A stretch of 64,000 bases of DNA from AC-49 sp963766605 (lineage in GTDB: Bacteria > Actinomycetota > Thermoleophilia > Solirubrobacterales > Solirubrobacteraceae), in the NCBI GenBank assembly GCA_963766605.1, contig CAVYAT010000002.1, positions 568,217 through 632,216 on the forward strand. The letters run 5' to 3'. Below, one piece after another: positions 8,433 to 16,573 of the stretch (positions within the stretch are counted from its first letter, which is position 1; each line of letters opens with the position of its first letter). The notes below the pieces were generated by a model. It searched no databases, was not told the origin of the DNA, and saw nothing but the letters and a program-made list of their open reading frames with translations. The position numbers and the translations under genes were made by a program.

Positions 8433-10313
8433 TCAGCCTCCTGCGAGCGAGAACACCTGCGGATGACGTTCGGCGAGCAACGAGTGCGCGGTGCGGGCCG
8501 AGATGTCGGTGACGCTCAGCATCGAGTGGCGACTCGCGCGGTAGCGCGCGACCACGGTCGGCACAAAGACTCCGTAGCCACCCGCTTCCGCGAGGCCGCA
8601 CCACAGGTCGTAGTCCTCCCAGCCGTAGAGGCGTGCGTCGGTCGTGTATCCGCCGCTCTCGCGCAGCCACGCGCCGCGGATCAGCGCCATCGCGTCGACG
8701 AAGTTGCCGTGCGCGAAGCGCTCGGGCTGCCACGGGAAGGTGTTGCGCAGCCCGACCGGGCCGGCGCCGTCGAACATCTCGAGCATGCCGTAGGCGAACG
8801 TTGCGCCCGGTTCAGTGTCGAGCGCGTCGACGAGCTCCGCGATGCACCGCCGGTACACGGTGTTGTCGGCGTCGAGCACGAAGATCAGCTCGCCGCGCGC
8901 CGCCTCGACAGCCGTGTTGCGTGCGGGCCCCAGCCCGCGATTGACGGGATGGCGCACCAACAGCGCGGGCACGTCTTCGTGCGACTGCACCCACTCCTGC
9001 GCGACGGCGCACGAGCGGTCGCGCGACCCGTCGTCGACGACAACGATCTCCAGCGCGTCGAACGTCGACGCGGCCGCCGAGTCGAGCGCGGCGGCAATGT
9101 GCTTGTCGTAGTTGTACAGCGCGGTGATCACCGACACGCGCGGCCGCGCGGCCGCGTAGTCGCGCGACTGCGCGACATGTTCGACGAGCGGGGGCGGACG
9201 GCCGTCGGCGACCGTAGCGGTAAGGCGGTCGATCCGCCGGCGCATATCCATCAGCTCGAGACGGATGTCCTTGAGCGCCGCCAGCTCCTTGCTGTCGTGC
9301 TGCTCGGCGATCTCGATGCCCTGAACGATCGGGCGGATGCGCGACCGTGGGGCGCGCGTCGGTGCGCCGCTGCGCACGGGATTGGCGTCGACCTCGTGTC
9401 CCGCCTCGATCAGGGTTGCGACGGAGGCGGAAAACGGCAGCTGCTCGCGCAACATCAGCCACGCAGCGCGAGCCATCGCCCAGCGGCGGTCCTCGTTGTC
9501 CAGCAGCGTGCGCGCGAGCAGGCCCAGCGCGTGAGGCCCGCCGGACAAGAAGTGCTCACCAGGGACGAGCGGCGCGTGCCCCGCCGAGTGCTCGGACACG
9601 ACGGCGCAGCCACAGCTGATCGCCTGGACGACGCGCAGCCACTCGAAGTACGGGCGGTCGGCGACATGGATGTTGAGCAGCACACGCGAGTCGCGCAGCA
9701 GCTGCCATTTGCTCTCGCCCATCTCGAAGTTCGTGGCCTGCGCGTCGTTGACGCGGTGGTCGTCGCCCATGACGAGGCGGCACCGGTGGCCCTGGAGTGC
9801 GTTGCCGGCTGCCGAGATCGCCCTCTCACGGTGGGGGCTGGCAATGCCGAGATGCAGGACGTCGATCGGTCGGGCGGCCCGGCCCAGCGGCTCGCCGGCC
9901 TCGAACGTCGCGCGGCTCCAGCCCGGTGTCCAGCCGAGCGGGAAATGGCGCACGTCCTTGACGCCGCGGCGCGCGAACTCGGCGACCGATCCGCGGTTGA
10001 TGTCGAGCACCGCTCCGGCCCGGGGAGCAAGGAAAGCGTCGTCCTCGAAGAATGCCGTTCCCGGTTGCTCGGCGCAGATGAAGATCGTCCGCTTCAGCGT
10101 CGCCGGCTCGGGCTCCGTAAAGCTCCCCTCGAGGGTGAAGAACTCGTGCGGGGGGAGGACGACGTTGACGAGTCCCTTCTTCTGCTCGGCGAACCCCTCG
10201 CGGCTGATCGCGGCCGCGTGGCCGGCCGCGGCGAGCTCGTCCACGATCGCCTCTGCGATCTCGACGAAGAATTCGTTTTGCCGCGGGGCTAGGACGATCG
10301 AAAACTCGAGCAC
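8433..10313 (-). CDS. Two-domain glycosyltransferase (CgeB/GT-B-like plus GT2)
   Basis: Intact 626-residue paralogue of the downstream gene. Residues about 1-300 are a CgeB-like GT-B fold: LEFSIVLAPRQNEFFVEIAE at the start, ESKWQLLRDSRVLLNIHVAD in the middle and EWLRVVQAISCGCAVVSEHS as the donor-site region. A short charged linker with ELAALKDIRLELMDMRRRID follows, then a GT2 domain: PRVSVITALYNYDKHIAAAL, IVVVDDGSRDRS, FVLDADNTVYRR (DxD-like metal site) and LYGWEDYDLWCGLAEAGG (acceptor-side ED motif). I choose the GTG at 10313 because it aligns with the ATG of the paralogue and avoids overlapping the divergent gene; an ATG at 10352 is the alternative. Such dual enzymes usually build a disaccharide unit of a surface polysaccharide. 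Confidence 0.75.
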   Translation of the reverse strand: MLEFSIVLAPRQNEFFVEIAEAIVDELAAAGHAAAISREGFAEQKKGLVNVVLPPHEFFTLEGSFTEPEPATLKRTIFICAEQPGTAFFEDDAFLAPRAGAVLDINRGSVAEFARRGVKDVRHFPLGWTPGWSRATFEAGEPLGRAARPIDVLHLGIASPHRERAISAAGNALQGHRCRLVMGDDHRVNDAQATNFEMGESKWQLLRDSRVLLNIHVADRPYFEWLRVVQAISCGCAVVSEHSAGHAPLVPGEHFLSGGPHALGLLARTLLDNEDRRWAMARAAWLMLREQLPFSASVATLIEAGHEVDANPVRSGAPTRAPRSRIRPIVQGIEIAEQHDSKELAALKDIRLELMDMRRRIDRLTATVADGRPPPLVEHVAQSRDYAAARPRVSVITALYNYDKHIAAALDSAAASTFDALEIVVVDDGSRDRSCAVAQEWVQSHEDVPALLVRHPVNRGLGPARNTAVEAARGELIFVLDADNTVYRRCIAELVDALDTEPGATFAYGMLEMFDGAGPVGLRNTFPWQPERFAHGNFVDAMALIRGAWLRESGGYTTDARLYGWEDYDLWCGLAEAGGYGVFVPTVVARYRASRHSMLSVTDISARTAHSLLAERHPQVFSLAGG

Positions 10314-10336
10314 GCGAGCAACGCTATCGTTTGGCG

Positions 10337-11048
10337 ATGGCCCAACCGACATCGGCGGATATCGAGACGTCGCGCGTTGCGTCGTTGTCCGCGCTCTCCG
10401 GACAGGAGGCCCTGAGCGGCGCACAGCGTCTTGCGTGCCGCCGGTGGGCGTCCCAGCTGGCGGCGGGTCGCCGAATGATTGACGCTCGATGAAGTGCACG
10501 ACCTGCGTGGCGTCGCGGCCGCGAGCGCCGATCTCGTGGTGTGCCTCGAGGGCGCTGCGGACCCTGCGGAGCTGCGCCGCGTTCTCGCAGACGACGGCGT
10601 ACTCGTGGCTGCGGGCAGCGGTGGGCTGGAGGAGCACTTCGCCCACGTCGAGACGTACAGGATCGACGACCTCGAAGGACCTGGCGCCGCCGCCACGACC
10701 GCGCAGATCGCGGTCGCCACAGTCAGCGGGACGCCGGCCGACCTACCGAATGTCGTCGTCTTCGCGGGCGCGCAGATGCGGGCGGAGCTCCAGGCGCGCG
10801 CGCCGGGCCAGGAGCTTGAGACGGAGGTAGCCCAACTCCGCGATCAGCTCGTGCGAGCCGAGAGCGAGGCGGCACTCGTGCCCGGGCTGCGAGCGGAGCT
10901 CGACGCCCAACGTGGGCCGACGGCCGTGTCGCTGACGCCCGAACAACGCATGGTCCGCGCGGAGCAAACAGTCTCGCAGATGAGCTCGTCGATCAGCTGG
11001 AAGCTGACGAGGCCGCTGCGCTCGCTCAAGCGTCGCCTGCGGGGGTAA
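10337..11048 (+). CDS. Degenerate methyltransferase-like protein with coiled-coil tail, frameshifted
   Basis: Starts at ATG 10337, 23 bases from the divergent GTG at 10313. The first about 47 codons (MAQPTSADIETSRVASLSAL onward) end at a TGA at 10490, while the remainder is in the +1-related frame from about 10479 (TLDEVHDLRGVAAASADLVV). The second part has the SADLVVCLEGAADPAELRRVL pattern of the distal half of a methyltransferase (motif IV to the RRVLxPDG-like region) but no SAM-binding glycine loop is visible upstream. The C-terminus is charged and coiled-coil-like (QELETEVAQLRDQLVRAESE) and ends SSSISWKLTRPLRSLKRR, the same tail type as the 5338-6606 product. It may be a non-catalytic scaffold or a damaged methyltransferase; I cannot decide. 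Confidence 0.45.
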
Positions 11049-11059
11049 ACATCCCCAAC

Positions 11060-12517
11060 ATGCTCGACCCGCGCGCCGTCGCCGCCGATGTGCTGCGGTT
11101 GCGCGAGACGTCGCTGTTCGTGATCGGCGACGCGCTCCTCGACGTCTACGTCGATGGCGCCGTGCGCCGCGTGTCGCCGGAGGCGCCGGTGCCGGTCGTG
11201 GAGCAGCAGGCGGTTGTCGAGCGGCTGGGGGGCGCGGCGGATGTCGCCGCCAACCTCTCGGAGCTCGGCGCGAAGGTTGTGCTCGCCGCCCGCGTCGGCG
11301 ACGACGCCGACGCGGCACGGATACGCGAGCTGCTGGCTGATCGGGGGATCGACGATCGCGCGCTGGTCGCCGACGCGGCGATTCCGACGACGCGCAAGAC
11401 GCGGGTCAGGGTCGGTTATCAGCAGCTCGTACGCATCGACCGTGAACAATGCGACCCGCTGTCGGGAGATGCCACCGCCTTGCTGCTCGAGCAGCTCGAC
11501 GCTTTCCTGGCCGCGGACGGCTCTCTCGGGGTCGCCGTCGCTGACTACGCCAAGGGTGTCGTCACCGACGCGCTGCTGCGTGCCGTCGTCGAGCGCTGCG
11601 CCGCGGTCGGCGTTCCGGTTATCGCCGACCCCAAGAGTCGCGACATCGCGCGCTACGCCGGCGTGACGATCCTCAAGCCCAACCGCACCGAGGCGCAGCA
11701 GGCCGCCGGCGAGACTGCCAGACCCGAGGTGCTCGCCGCCGCCGTGTTGCAGCTCAGCGGCGCGCGAAACGTCGTCGTCAGCCTGTCCGCCGACGGGCTG
11801 GTTGCCGTTGGTGCCGACCTCGGCACTCCCCTGCGGCTGACGTCCCATGTCGTGCAGGTCGCCGACGTCTCCGGCGCGGGCGACACGATGGTTGCGCTGC
11901 TCGCCGCCGGCGCAGCGGCCGGGCTGCCGCTCGAGCGGTCTGTGCAGCTGGCCAACATCGGCGCTGCGAGGGTCTGCGAGAAGCTCGGAACGGCGACCCT
12001 GACGTCGAGCGAGCTACTCGAGGCGTTCGCGCGCGAGACCGAGCAGTCGGCGCCCGAAAAGTGGCTGGCCGACCGCGAGCTGACAACCCGGGTGTGCGCG
12101 GCACAGCGCGAGGACGGTCGCCGAGTCGTCTTCACCAACGGCTGCTTCGACCTTCTGCATGCCGGCCACGTTCGGCTCCTGCAGGTCGCCCGGTCGCTCG
12201 GTGACGTGCTCGTCGTGGCAGTCAACGACGACGACAGCGTCCGCCGCCTCAAGGGCGAGGGCCGGCCGGTGTCGGAGCTCGATGATCGCGTCGCGGTGCT
12301 CAGCGCCTTGGCCTGCGTCGATTTCGTGTGTGCGTTCGAGGAAGACACACCGCTCGAGCTGCTGCTCGCGATGCGTCCCGACATCCTGGTCAAGGGCGGC
12401 GACTACGCAGCCGGCGACGTCGTTGGCGCTGGCGAGATCGCCTCGTGGGGCGGGCGCGTGGAGATCGTTCCCCTGCTTGAGAACCGCAGCACGACGCGGC
12501 TCTTGGCCGGCCGCTAG
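11060..12517 (+). CDS. hldE: Bifunctional heptose 7-phosphate kinase / heptose 1-phosphate adenylyltransferase
   Basis: A 485-residue fusion of a ribokinase-like (PfkB) domain and a cytidylyltransferase-like domain. The kinase part shows VIGDALLDVYVDGAVRRVSP, the substrate motif SPEAPVPVVE, the LGGAADVAANL block, and the ATP/anion-hole motif DVSGAGDTMVALL. The second domain begins near residue 350 with FTNGCFDLLHAGHVRLL (HxGH), then AVNDDDSVRRLKGEGRP and ILVKGGDY. It makes D-glycero-beta-D-manno-heptose 1,7-bisphosphate and, after GmhB, ADP-heptose. Length and domain order match HldE (RfaE) of Gram-negative bacteria. The start is ATG 11060, 11 bases after the preceding stop. It converges with the heptosyltransferase gene, overlapping by four bases. 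Confidence 0.93.
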   Translation: MLDPRAVAADVLRLRETSLFVIGDALLDVYVDGAVRRVSPEAPVPVVEQQAVVERLGGAADVAANLSELGAKVVLAARVGDDADAARIRELLADRGIDDRALVADAAIPTTRKTRVRVGYQQLVRIDREQCDPLSGDATALLLEQLDAFLAADGSLGVAVADYAKGVVTDALLRAVVERCAAVGVPVIADPKSRDIARYAGVTILKPNRTEAQQAAGETARPEVLAAAVLQLSGARNVVVSLSADGLVAVGADLGTPLRLTSHVVQVADVSGAGDTMVALLAAGAAAGLPLERSVQLANIGAARVCEKLGTATLTSSELLEAFARETEQSAPEKWLADRELTTRVCAAQREDGRRVVFTNGCFDLLHAGHVRLLQVARSLGDVLVVAVNDDDSVRRLKGEGRPVSELDDRVAVLSALACVDFVCAFEEDTPLELLLAMRPDILVKGGDYAAGDVVGAGEIASWGGRVEIVPLLENRSTTRLLAGR

Positions 12518-13524
12518 CTGGTCTCCAACGCTGGTGACCGGGAGACATCGGTGGTCGGGTCCAGCGTGTGGCACATGAGGCGGTTCGGGCACGGCGGCGT
12601 CTGGCCGAACAGAGTGCACGGCTGGCACGCCAAGCCCGACGTACGCACGATCTCCGAGCCTTCGGCCAGCGGCGCCCACTTGCGCTCGCGCCCGGACGTG
12701 AATACGGCTCGCGTCGGAGTTCCGTAGTACCCGGCGATGTGCACAGGTCCGCCGTCGACGGTCAACACGCCCTCGGCCGCCGCGATACGTACGCACAGCG
12801 CGTCGAAGCCGAGCCCGAGCCGCGCCGCGCCCGCGCCGAGCGTGGCCGCGAGCTCATCGGCGAACGTGTCGTCGACGGGTGCGCCGACGATCGCGACTGC
12901 GCGGTCGCCCGCCCAGGCGCGCACGAGCGCCGACCATGTCTCGGCGTTCAGCGAGCGCGTCGGAGACTGGCGTCCGCTGATCGCGACGAGCAGCGTGCCG
13001 TCCGACGGTGTCGTGCGAGGCCGCACGGCAGGTTGGTCAAACGACGGTCCGATGTTCCACGCCGCTGCGAATAACCGCCCGAACGCGACCGTCTCGTGCT
13101 CATCGTAGGGGTCGTAGCGGACCGACTCTGCCGATCGCGCGGCCCGGTTGGTGGAGGGCGCCAGAAGCCGTCCGCCGCCCGCGACGGCGGCGCGTGCGAG
13201 CGCGTGCGAGAGCCCAAACCGCTGCTCGGTATTGACTACCAGGGCGTAGCGACCGGCGAGCGCTCGCAGCACCGCGGCGGGGTGCTCGTCGTAGACGAGG
13301 TAGTCGAGCTCCTGTAGGCGCGCCCAGGCGGCCGAACGGCGCTCGACGACCCAGCGGACGTCGCGGCATGGGTCGCGTCCCAGGCGCTCGACCGCGATCT
13401 GGGCGGCGATCAGGTCGCCCATCCCGCCGGGTCGCAGGACGAGCAGCCGATCTGTGATCGGGCGTCGGCGCCGCGCGATCGTTGCAATTCCGCGTCCCGT
13501 CGCCACCGCGGCCGGGGTGAGCAC
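12514..13524 (-). CDS. GT9 family heptosyltransferase-like glycosyltransferase
   Basis: GT-B protein of about 336 residues in the ADP-heptose:LPS heptosyltransferase family (WaaC/WaaF/WaaQ-like). The N-terminal acceptor loop is LLVLRPGGMGDLIAAQIAVE, the second domain starts TLLVAISGRQSPTRSLNAET, and the donor motif is LTVDGGPVHIAGYYGTPTRA. A cysteine-rich end (CQPCTLFGQTPPCPNRLMC) resembles the CxxC/CP region of many GT9 enzymes. It would transfer heptose from ADP-heptose made by HldE. The start is uncertain: I use GTG 13524, but an ATG at 13565 overlaps the gmhA stop and would be in frame if one base were missing just after it. Gene order gmhA then this gene on the minus strand suggests one transcript. 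Confidence 0.83.
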   Translation of the reverse strand: MLTPAAVATGRGIATIARRRRPITDRLLVLRPGGMGDLIAAQIAVERLGRDPCRDVRWVVERRSAAWARLQELDYLVYDEHPAAVLRALAGRYALVVNTEQRFGLSHALARAAVAGGGRLLAPSTNRAARSAESVRYDPYDEHETVAFGRLFAAAWNIGPSFDQPAVRPRTTPSDGTLLVAISGRQSPTRSLNAETWSALVRAWAGDRAVAIVGAPVDDTFADELAATLGAGAARLGLGFDALCVRIAAAEGVLTVDGGPVHIAGYYGTPTRAVFTSGRERKWAPLAEGSEIVRTSGLACQPCTLFGQTPPCPNRLMCHTLDPTTDVSRSPALETS

Positions 13525-13561
13525 CCGGTCTATGGCCTTGAGACCGTCGGGGGAGCGGGCT

Positions 13562-14152
13562 TCATCCCGCGTAGTTGCCCGGGAACAGCGCGCGCTCAAC
13601 GAGCTCGACGAGCGTGTGAAGCACGATGATGTGTAGCTCCTGGACGCGATCGGAGTTCGGGCCGGCCGGGGTGCACAGCTCGATGTCGGCCAGTGCACCC
13701 AACGGCCCGCCGGGCCGCCCGGTAAGCGCGATGACGGTGCTTCCGCGCTCACGCGCCGCCTGCGCCGCGAGCACGACGTTCGCGCTCGTACCGCTGGTCG
13801 AGAGTAGGACGACGGTGTCGCCACTACGCGCGTGGGCCTGCACGTACCGAGCGAAGACGTGCTCGAAGCCGAAGTCGTTGGCGACGCACGTGAGGTGGGC
13901 CGCGTCGGCGATCGCGATCGCGGGTAACGGGTCGCGGACATCGCGAAACGAACCGGACAGCTCCTCTGCGAAGTGCATGGCATCGCAGAGCGATCCCCCG
14001 TTGCCGGCGGCAAGCACCCGGCCGCCGTCGCGAAGCGAGGCGACGAGTGCCTCGCCGGCTTGCTCGATGGCGCCGTGGAGCGCGTCGTCGTCCGACAACC
14101 GGCGAACGTTGTCGGTGACGTCGGCGAGCACGGCGGCAAACGGCGAGTGCAC
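13562..14152 (-). CDS. gmhA: Phosphoheptose isomerase (sedoheptulose 7-phosphate isomerase)
   Basis: SIS-domain protein of 196 residues that converts sedoheptulose 7-phosphate into D-glycero-D-manno-heptose 7-phosphate, the first step of both activated-heptose routes in this locus. The phosphosugar loop AGNGGSLCDAMHFAEELSG is at about residues 48-66, the second loop is LLSTSGTSANVVLAA, and the C-terminal helix carries VQELHIIVLHTLVELVE with the metal/catalytic histidines typical of GmhA. Full family length. The start ATG at 14152 faces the divergent methyltransferase at 14214. The downstream GT9 gene begins at or next to its stop. Confidence 0.9.
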   Translation of the reverse strand: MHSPFAAVLADVTDNVRRLSDDDALHGAIEQAGEALVASLRDGGRVLAAGNGGSLCDAMHFAEELSGSFRDVRDPLPAIAIADAAHLTCVANDFGFEHVFARYVQAHARSGDTVVLLSTSGTSANVVLAAQAARERGSTVIALTGRPGGPLGALADIELCTPAGPNSDRVQELHIIVLHTLVELVERALFPGNYAG

Positions 14153-14213
14153 GGTGGGACCTTAGCGGGGGTCGGTGTCGGCCACCGGACCAGTCTCTAG
14201 CCTTCGTGCGGAG

Positions 14214-15144
14214 ATGGCCGACGCCCGTGACACCGTGCCGTGGCCCGACGCCCGCATGCGCGCCCTTTGCCCTGTGTGCGGTGCCGACGACCCCCGCGAG
14301 GACCTGGTGCTCGCCGACACCTGTCGCGGCGCCGCCTCCGCTCGCCATGTGCGCCTGCGGCGCGGCGTATCTATTGGACCCGCCGACGCCCGAATCGATC
14401 GGCGATTACTACGACAACGTGTCCGGTGCGGCGATGCAAACCTCGCCCGGCGCCTTGTTCCGGGCCATGCGCGACCGGCGAATCGCCGCCGACCTCGCGC
14501 CGCTACTGGAGCGCCTGGAACCCGACGTGGCGGTGGCCGACGTGGGGACCGGCGACGGCTCGGTCGCCGACTGGCTGCATCGCCACGGTCGAGCAGCTGT
14601 CGGGCTGGACGTCTACGGGCCCGACGGCTGGACTCACCCCACGATTCCCTACCGTCAGGTCTCGTTCGACCGCGCCGGGCTCACTCCTGACGTTCTCGCC
14701 GCCGCCGGCCCGGTCGGCGGCGCGGTGATGCGTCATGTCCTCGAACACGTGCATCGCCCGGCCGAGACACTAGGCCAGCTGCGGGCAGCCGGCCTTACCC
14801 ATGTCCTGATCGTCGTGCCCAACGTGCGCTCGCGCATGGTGCGGCGCCTAGGCTCGCATTGGTACTACTGGGATCCACCACGGCACCTGACGTTCTTCTC
14901 GGCCGACAGCCTCACGCGTTGCGCGGTCCGCGCAGGCTTTCGAGTCGCCTACCTGCGCACGTACGGGCTCGACGAGCTCGTCACCTCGGCCCACCGCGCG
15001 CTCCTGGGGTCGGGTCGGCCAGGGGTTGCGCGGGTGGCGCGGGCGCTGCGCCCCACCGGCCTCATCGCCGGCGGTGCGTCGGTACTGCAAGCACGCGTCA
15101 GCGACACGGTGGTCCACGCGGTGCTGGAGGCCGATGACGGCTGA
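14214..15144 (+). CDS. SAM methyltransferase with N-terminal zinc ribbon, one frameshift
   Basis: From ATG 14214 the product starts with a cysteine motif ALCPVCGADDPREDLVLAD. The partner cysteines lie past a frame change in AMCACGAAYLLDPPTPESIG, giving a CPxCG...CxCG zinc ribbon as found in many sugar C- or O-methyltransferases. One extra base in the GGCGCCGCC run at about 14329-14336 separates the two frames. The catalytic Rossmann part has VAVADVGTGDGSVADWLHRH, GLDVYGPDG and VMRHVLEHVHRPAETL. The last third has HWYYWDPPRHLTFFSADSL, typical of methyltransferases of polysaccharide loci. The frameshift is probably a sequencing indel. The stop overlaps the start of the HAD-UbiA gene. Confidence 0.75.
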
Positions 15145-16573
15145 CGGCGAGATCCCGCTCGTGATCGACATGGACGGCACGTTCTTCTCCACCGATTCGA
15201 CCGAGCTCATGGAGGAGCGGATTCGCCGCCGGCCCCTGCGCCTGCCGGGCCTGTGGCGCCACCGGCGCAGCGGTGACAAGGCGCAGATGAAGCTCTACCT
15301 GCATCGATTCGGCTCGGTGGACGTTAAGGAGTTCGTGCCCTACGAACCGCTGCACGCGTGGCTGGCCGCCCAGCACGGCCGACGGCCCGTCTTCCTGGCC
15401 ACCGGCGCGCCGCGCGCGCTGGCGGAGGCCGTGGCGGCGAACTACCCGCTATTTGAGGGCGTATTCGGAACCCGGGCGGGCCACAACAACACCGGCGAGC
15501 GCAAGGCGGCGGCGCTCGTCGAGCGCTTCGGCGAGCATGCGTTCGACTACGCTGGCAACTCCGAAGCCGATCTCGCGGTGTGGCGACACGCCCGACGTGC
15601 GATCGTGTGCAACGCCCCGGCCAGCCTCGCGGAGCGCGCGGCGGGGTGTGCGACGTCGAGCTGGTCCTGTGATCCGATGGCCACGCTGACCTCCGTCCGA
15701 CAGAACCCGATCGTGCTCATCGTCGAGACGATGCGCCCGCGTCAGTGGATTAAGAACGCGTTCGTCCTCGCCGGTGTCGTCTTCGGCGCCCAATTGGGCA
15801 ATGCGACCGCGGTCGCCAATGCGCTGGTTGCCACCGCGGCGTTCTGCGTCGCGTCCGGTGCCGCGTACCTGCTCAACGATGCAATGGACGCGCCGACCGA
15901 CCGGCTCAACCCGCGGACCGCCAGGCGGCCGATCGCGCGTGGCGACCTGGGAGTGCGCACCGCGCAGGTCGCGGCGGTGGTTGCGATGGGCGCGGCGATC
16001 GCGATCGGCCTCGCGATCAACCTCCGTACGACAGGCGTCATCGCCGCGTTTCTCGTGCTGCAAATCGCTTACTCGTTGCGGCTCAAGCACGTCCTGTTCG
16101 TCGACGTGATGCTGATCGCGATCCTGTTCGTGCTTCGGGCGCTCGCGGGGATCGAGGCGGTCGACGTCCGCGTCTCGCCGTGGCTGCTGCTCTGCACTGG
16201 CATGCTCGCGCTGTTTCTCGGGCTGGCCAAGCGCCGCGCCGAGGTCGTTGCGCTCGGCGGCGAGTCGCACCCGCAGCGTCCGGTGCTCGACTTCTACTCG
16301 GTCGGCCTGCTCGACGAACTGATCTCGGTTGTGACGCCATCGATGGTGATGGTCTACGCGCTGTACACCGTGCTCGGTGCGAGCACCGACACGATGCTGG
16401 TGACGCTGCCGTTCGTCATCTACGGCGTGTTCCGCGTCCTGTTCCTGATGCATCACGGCGACGCGACGCAGAACACCGAGGAGATCGACACGCTCGTCTA
16501 CCGCGACCGGGCGCTGCTGGCGTGCGTCGCGCTATGGGGCATCACGAGCGCAGTCATCATCGCGGCAGCATGA
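15134..16573 (+). CDS. HAD phosphatase - UbiA prenyltransferase fusion protein
   Basis: A single 479-residue reading frame with two domains. Residues about 1-180 are a HAD hydrolase: PLVIDMDGTFFSTDS (nucleophile DxD), ATGAPRALAEAVA, and YAGNSEADLAVW as the acidic motif. Residues about 190-479 are a UbiA-type integral membrane prenyltransferase with TMRPRQWIKNAFVLAG, the aspartate motif LLNDAMDAPTDRLNP and RRPIARGDLGV, plus several transmembrane helices. In Actinobacteria the closest role is transfer of phosphoribose to decaprenyl phosphate followed by dephosphorylation, giving lipid-linked pentose donors; related fusions are annotated only as UbiA family. A lipid-linked donor would fit the GT-C proteins here. 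The start at ATG 15134 overlaps the upstream gene by 11 bases. Confidence 0.83.
   Translation: MTADGEIPLVIDMDGTFFSTDSTELMEERIRRRPLRLPGLWRHRRSGDKAQMKLYLHRFGSVDVKEFVPYEPLHAWLAAQHGRRPVFLATGAPRALAEAVAANYPLFEGVFGTRAGHNNTGERKAAALVERFGEHAFDYAGNSEADLAVWRHARRAIVCNAPASLAERAAGCATSSWSCDPMATLTSVRQNPIVLIVETMRPRQWIKNAFVLAGVVFGAQLGNATAVANALVATAAFCVASGAAYLLNDAMDAPTDRLNPRTARRPIARGDLGVRTAQVAAVVAMGAAIAIGLAINLRTTGVIAAFLVLQIAYSLRLKHVLFVDVMLIAILFVLRALAGIEAVDVRVSPWLLLCTGMLALFLGLAKRRAEVVALGGESHPQRPVLDFYSVGLLDELISVVTPSMVMVYALYTVLGASTDTMLVTLPFVIYGVFRVLFLMHHGDATQNTEEIDTLVYRDRALLACVALWGITSAVIIAAA

Noticed and set aside
7690..8470. Plus-strand open frames at 7.7-8.5 kb
   Set aside because: They lie opposite the glycosyltransferase whose motifs read consistently on the minus strand once four indels are allowed.
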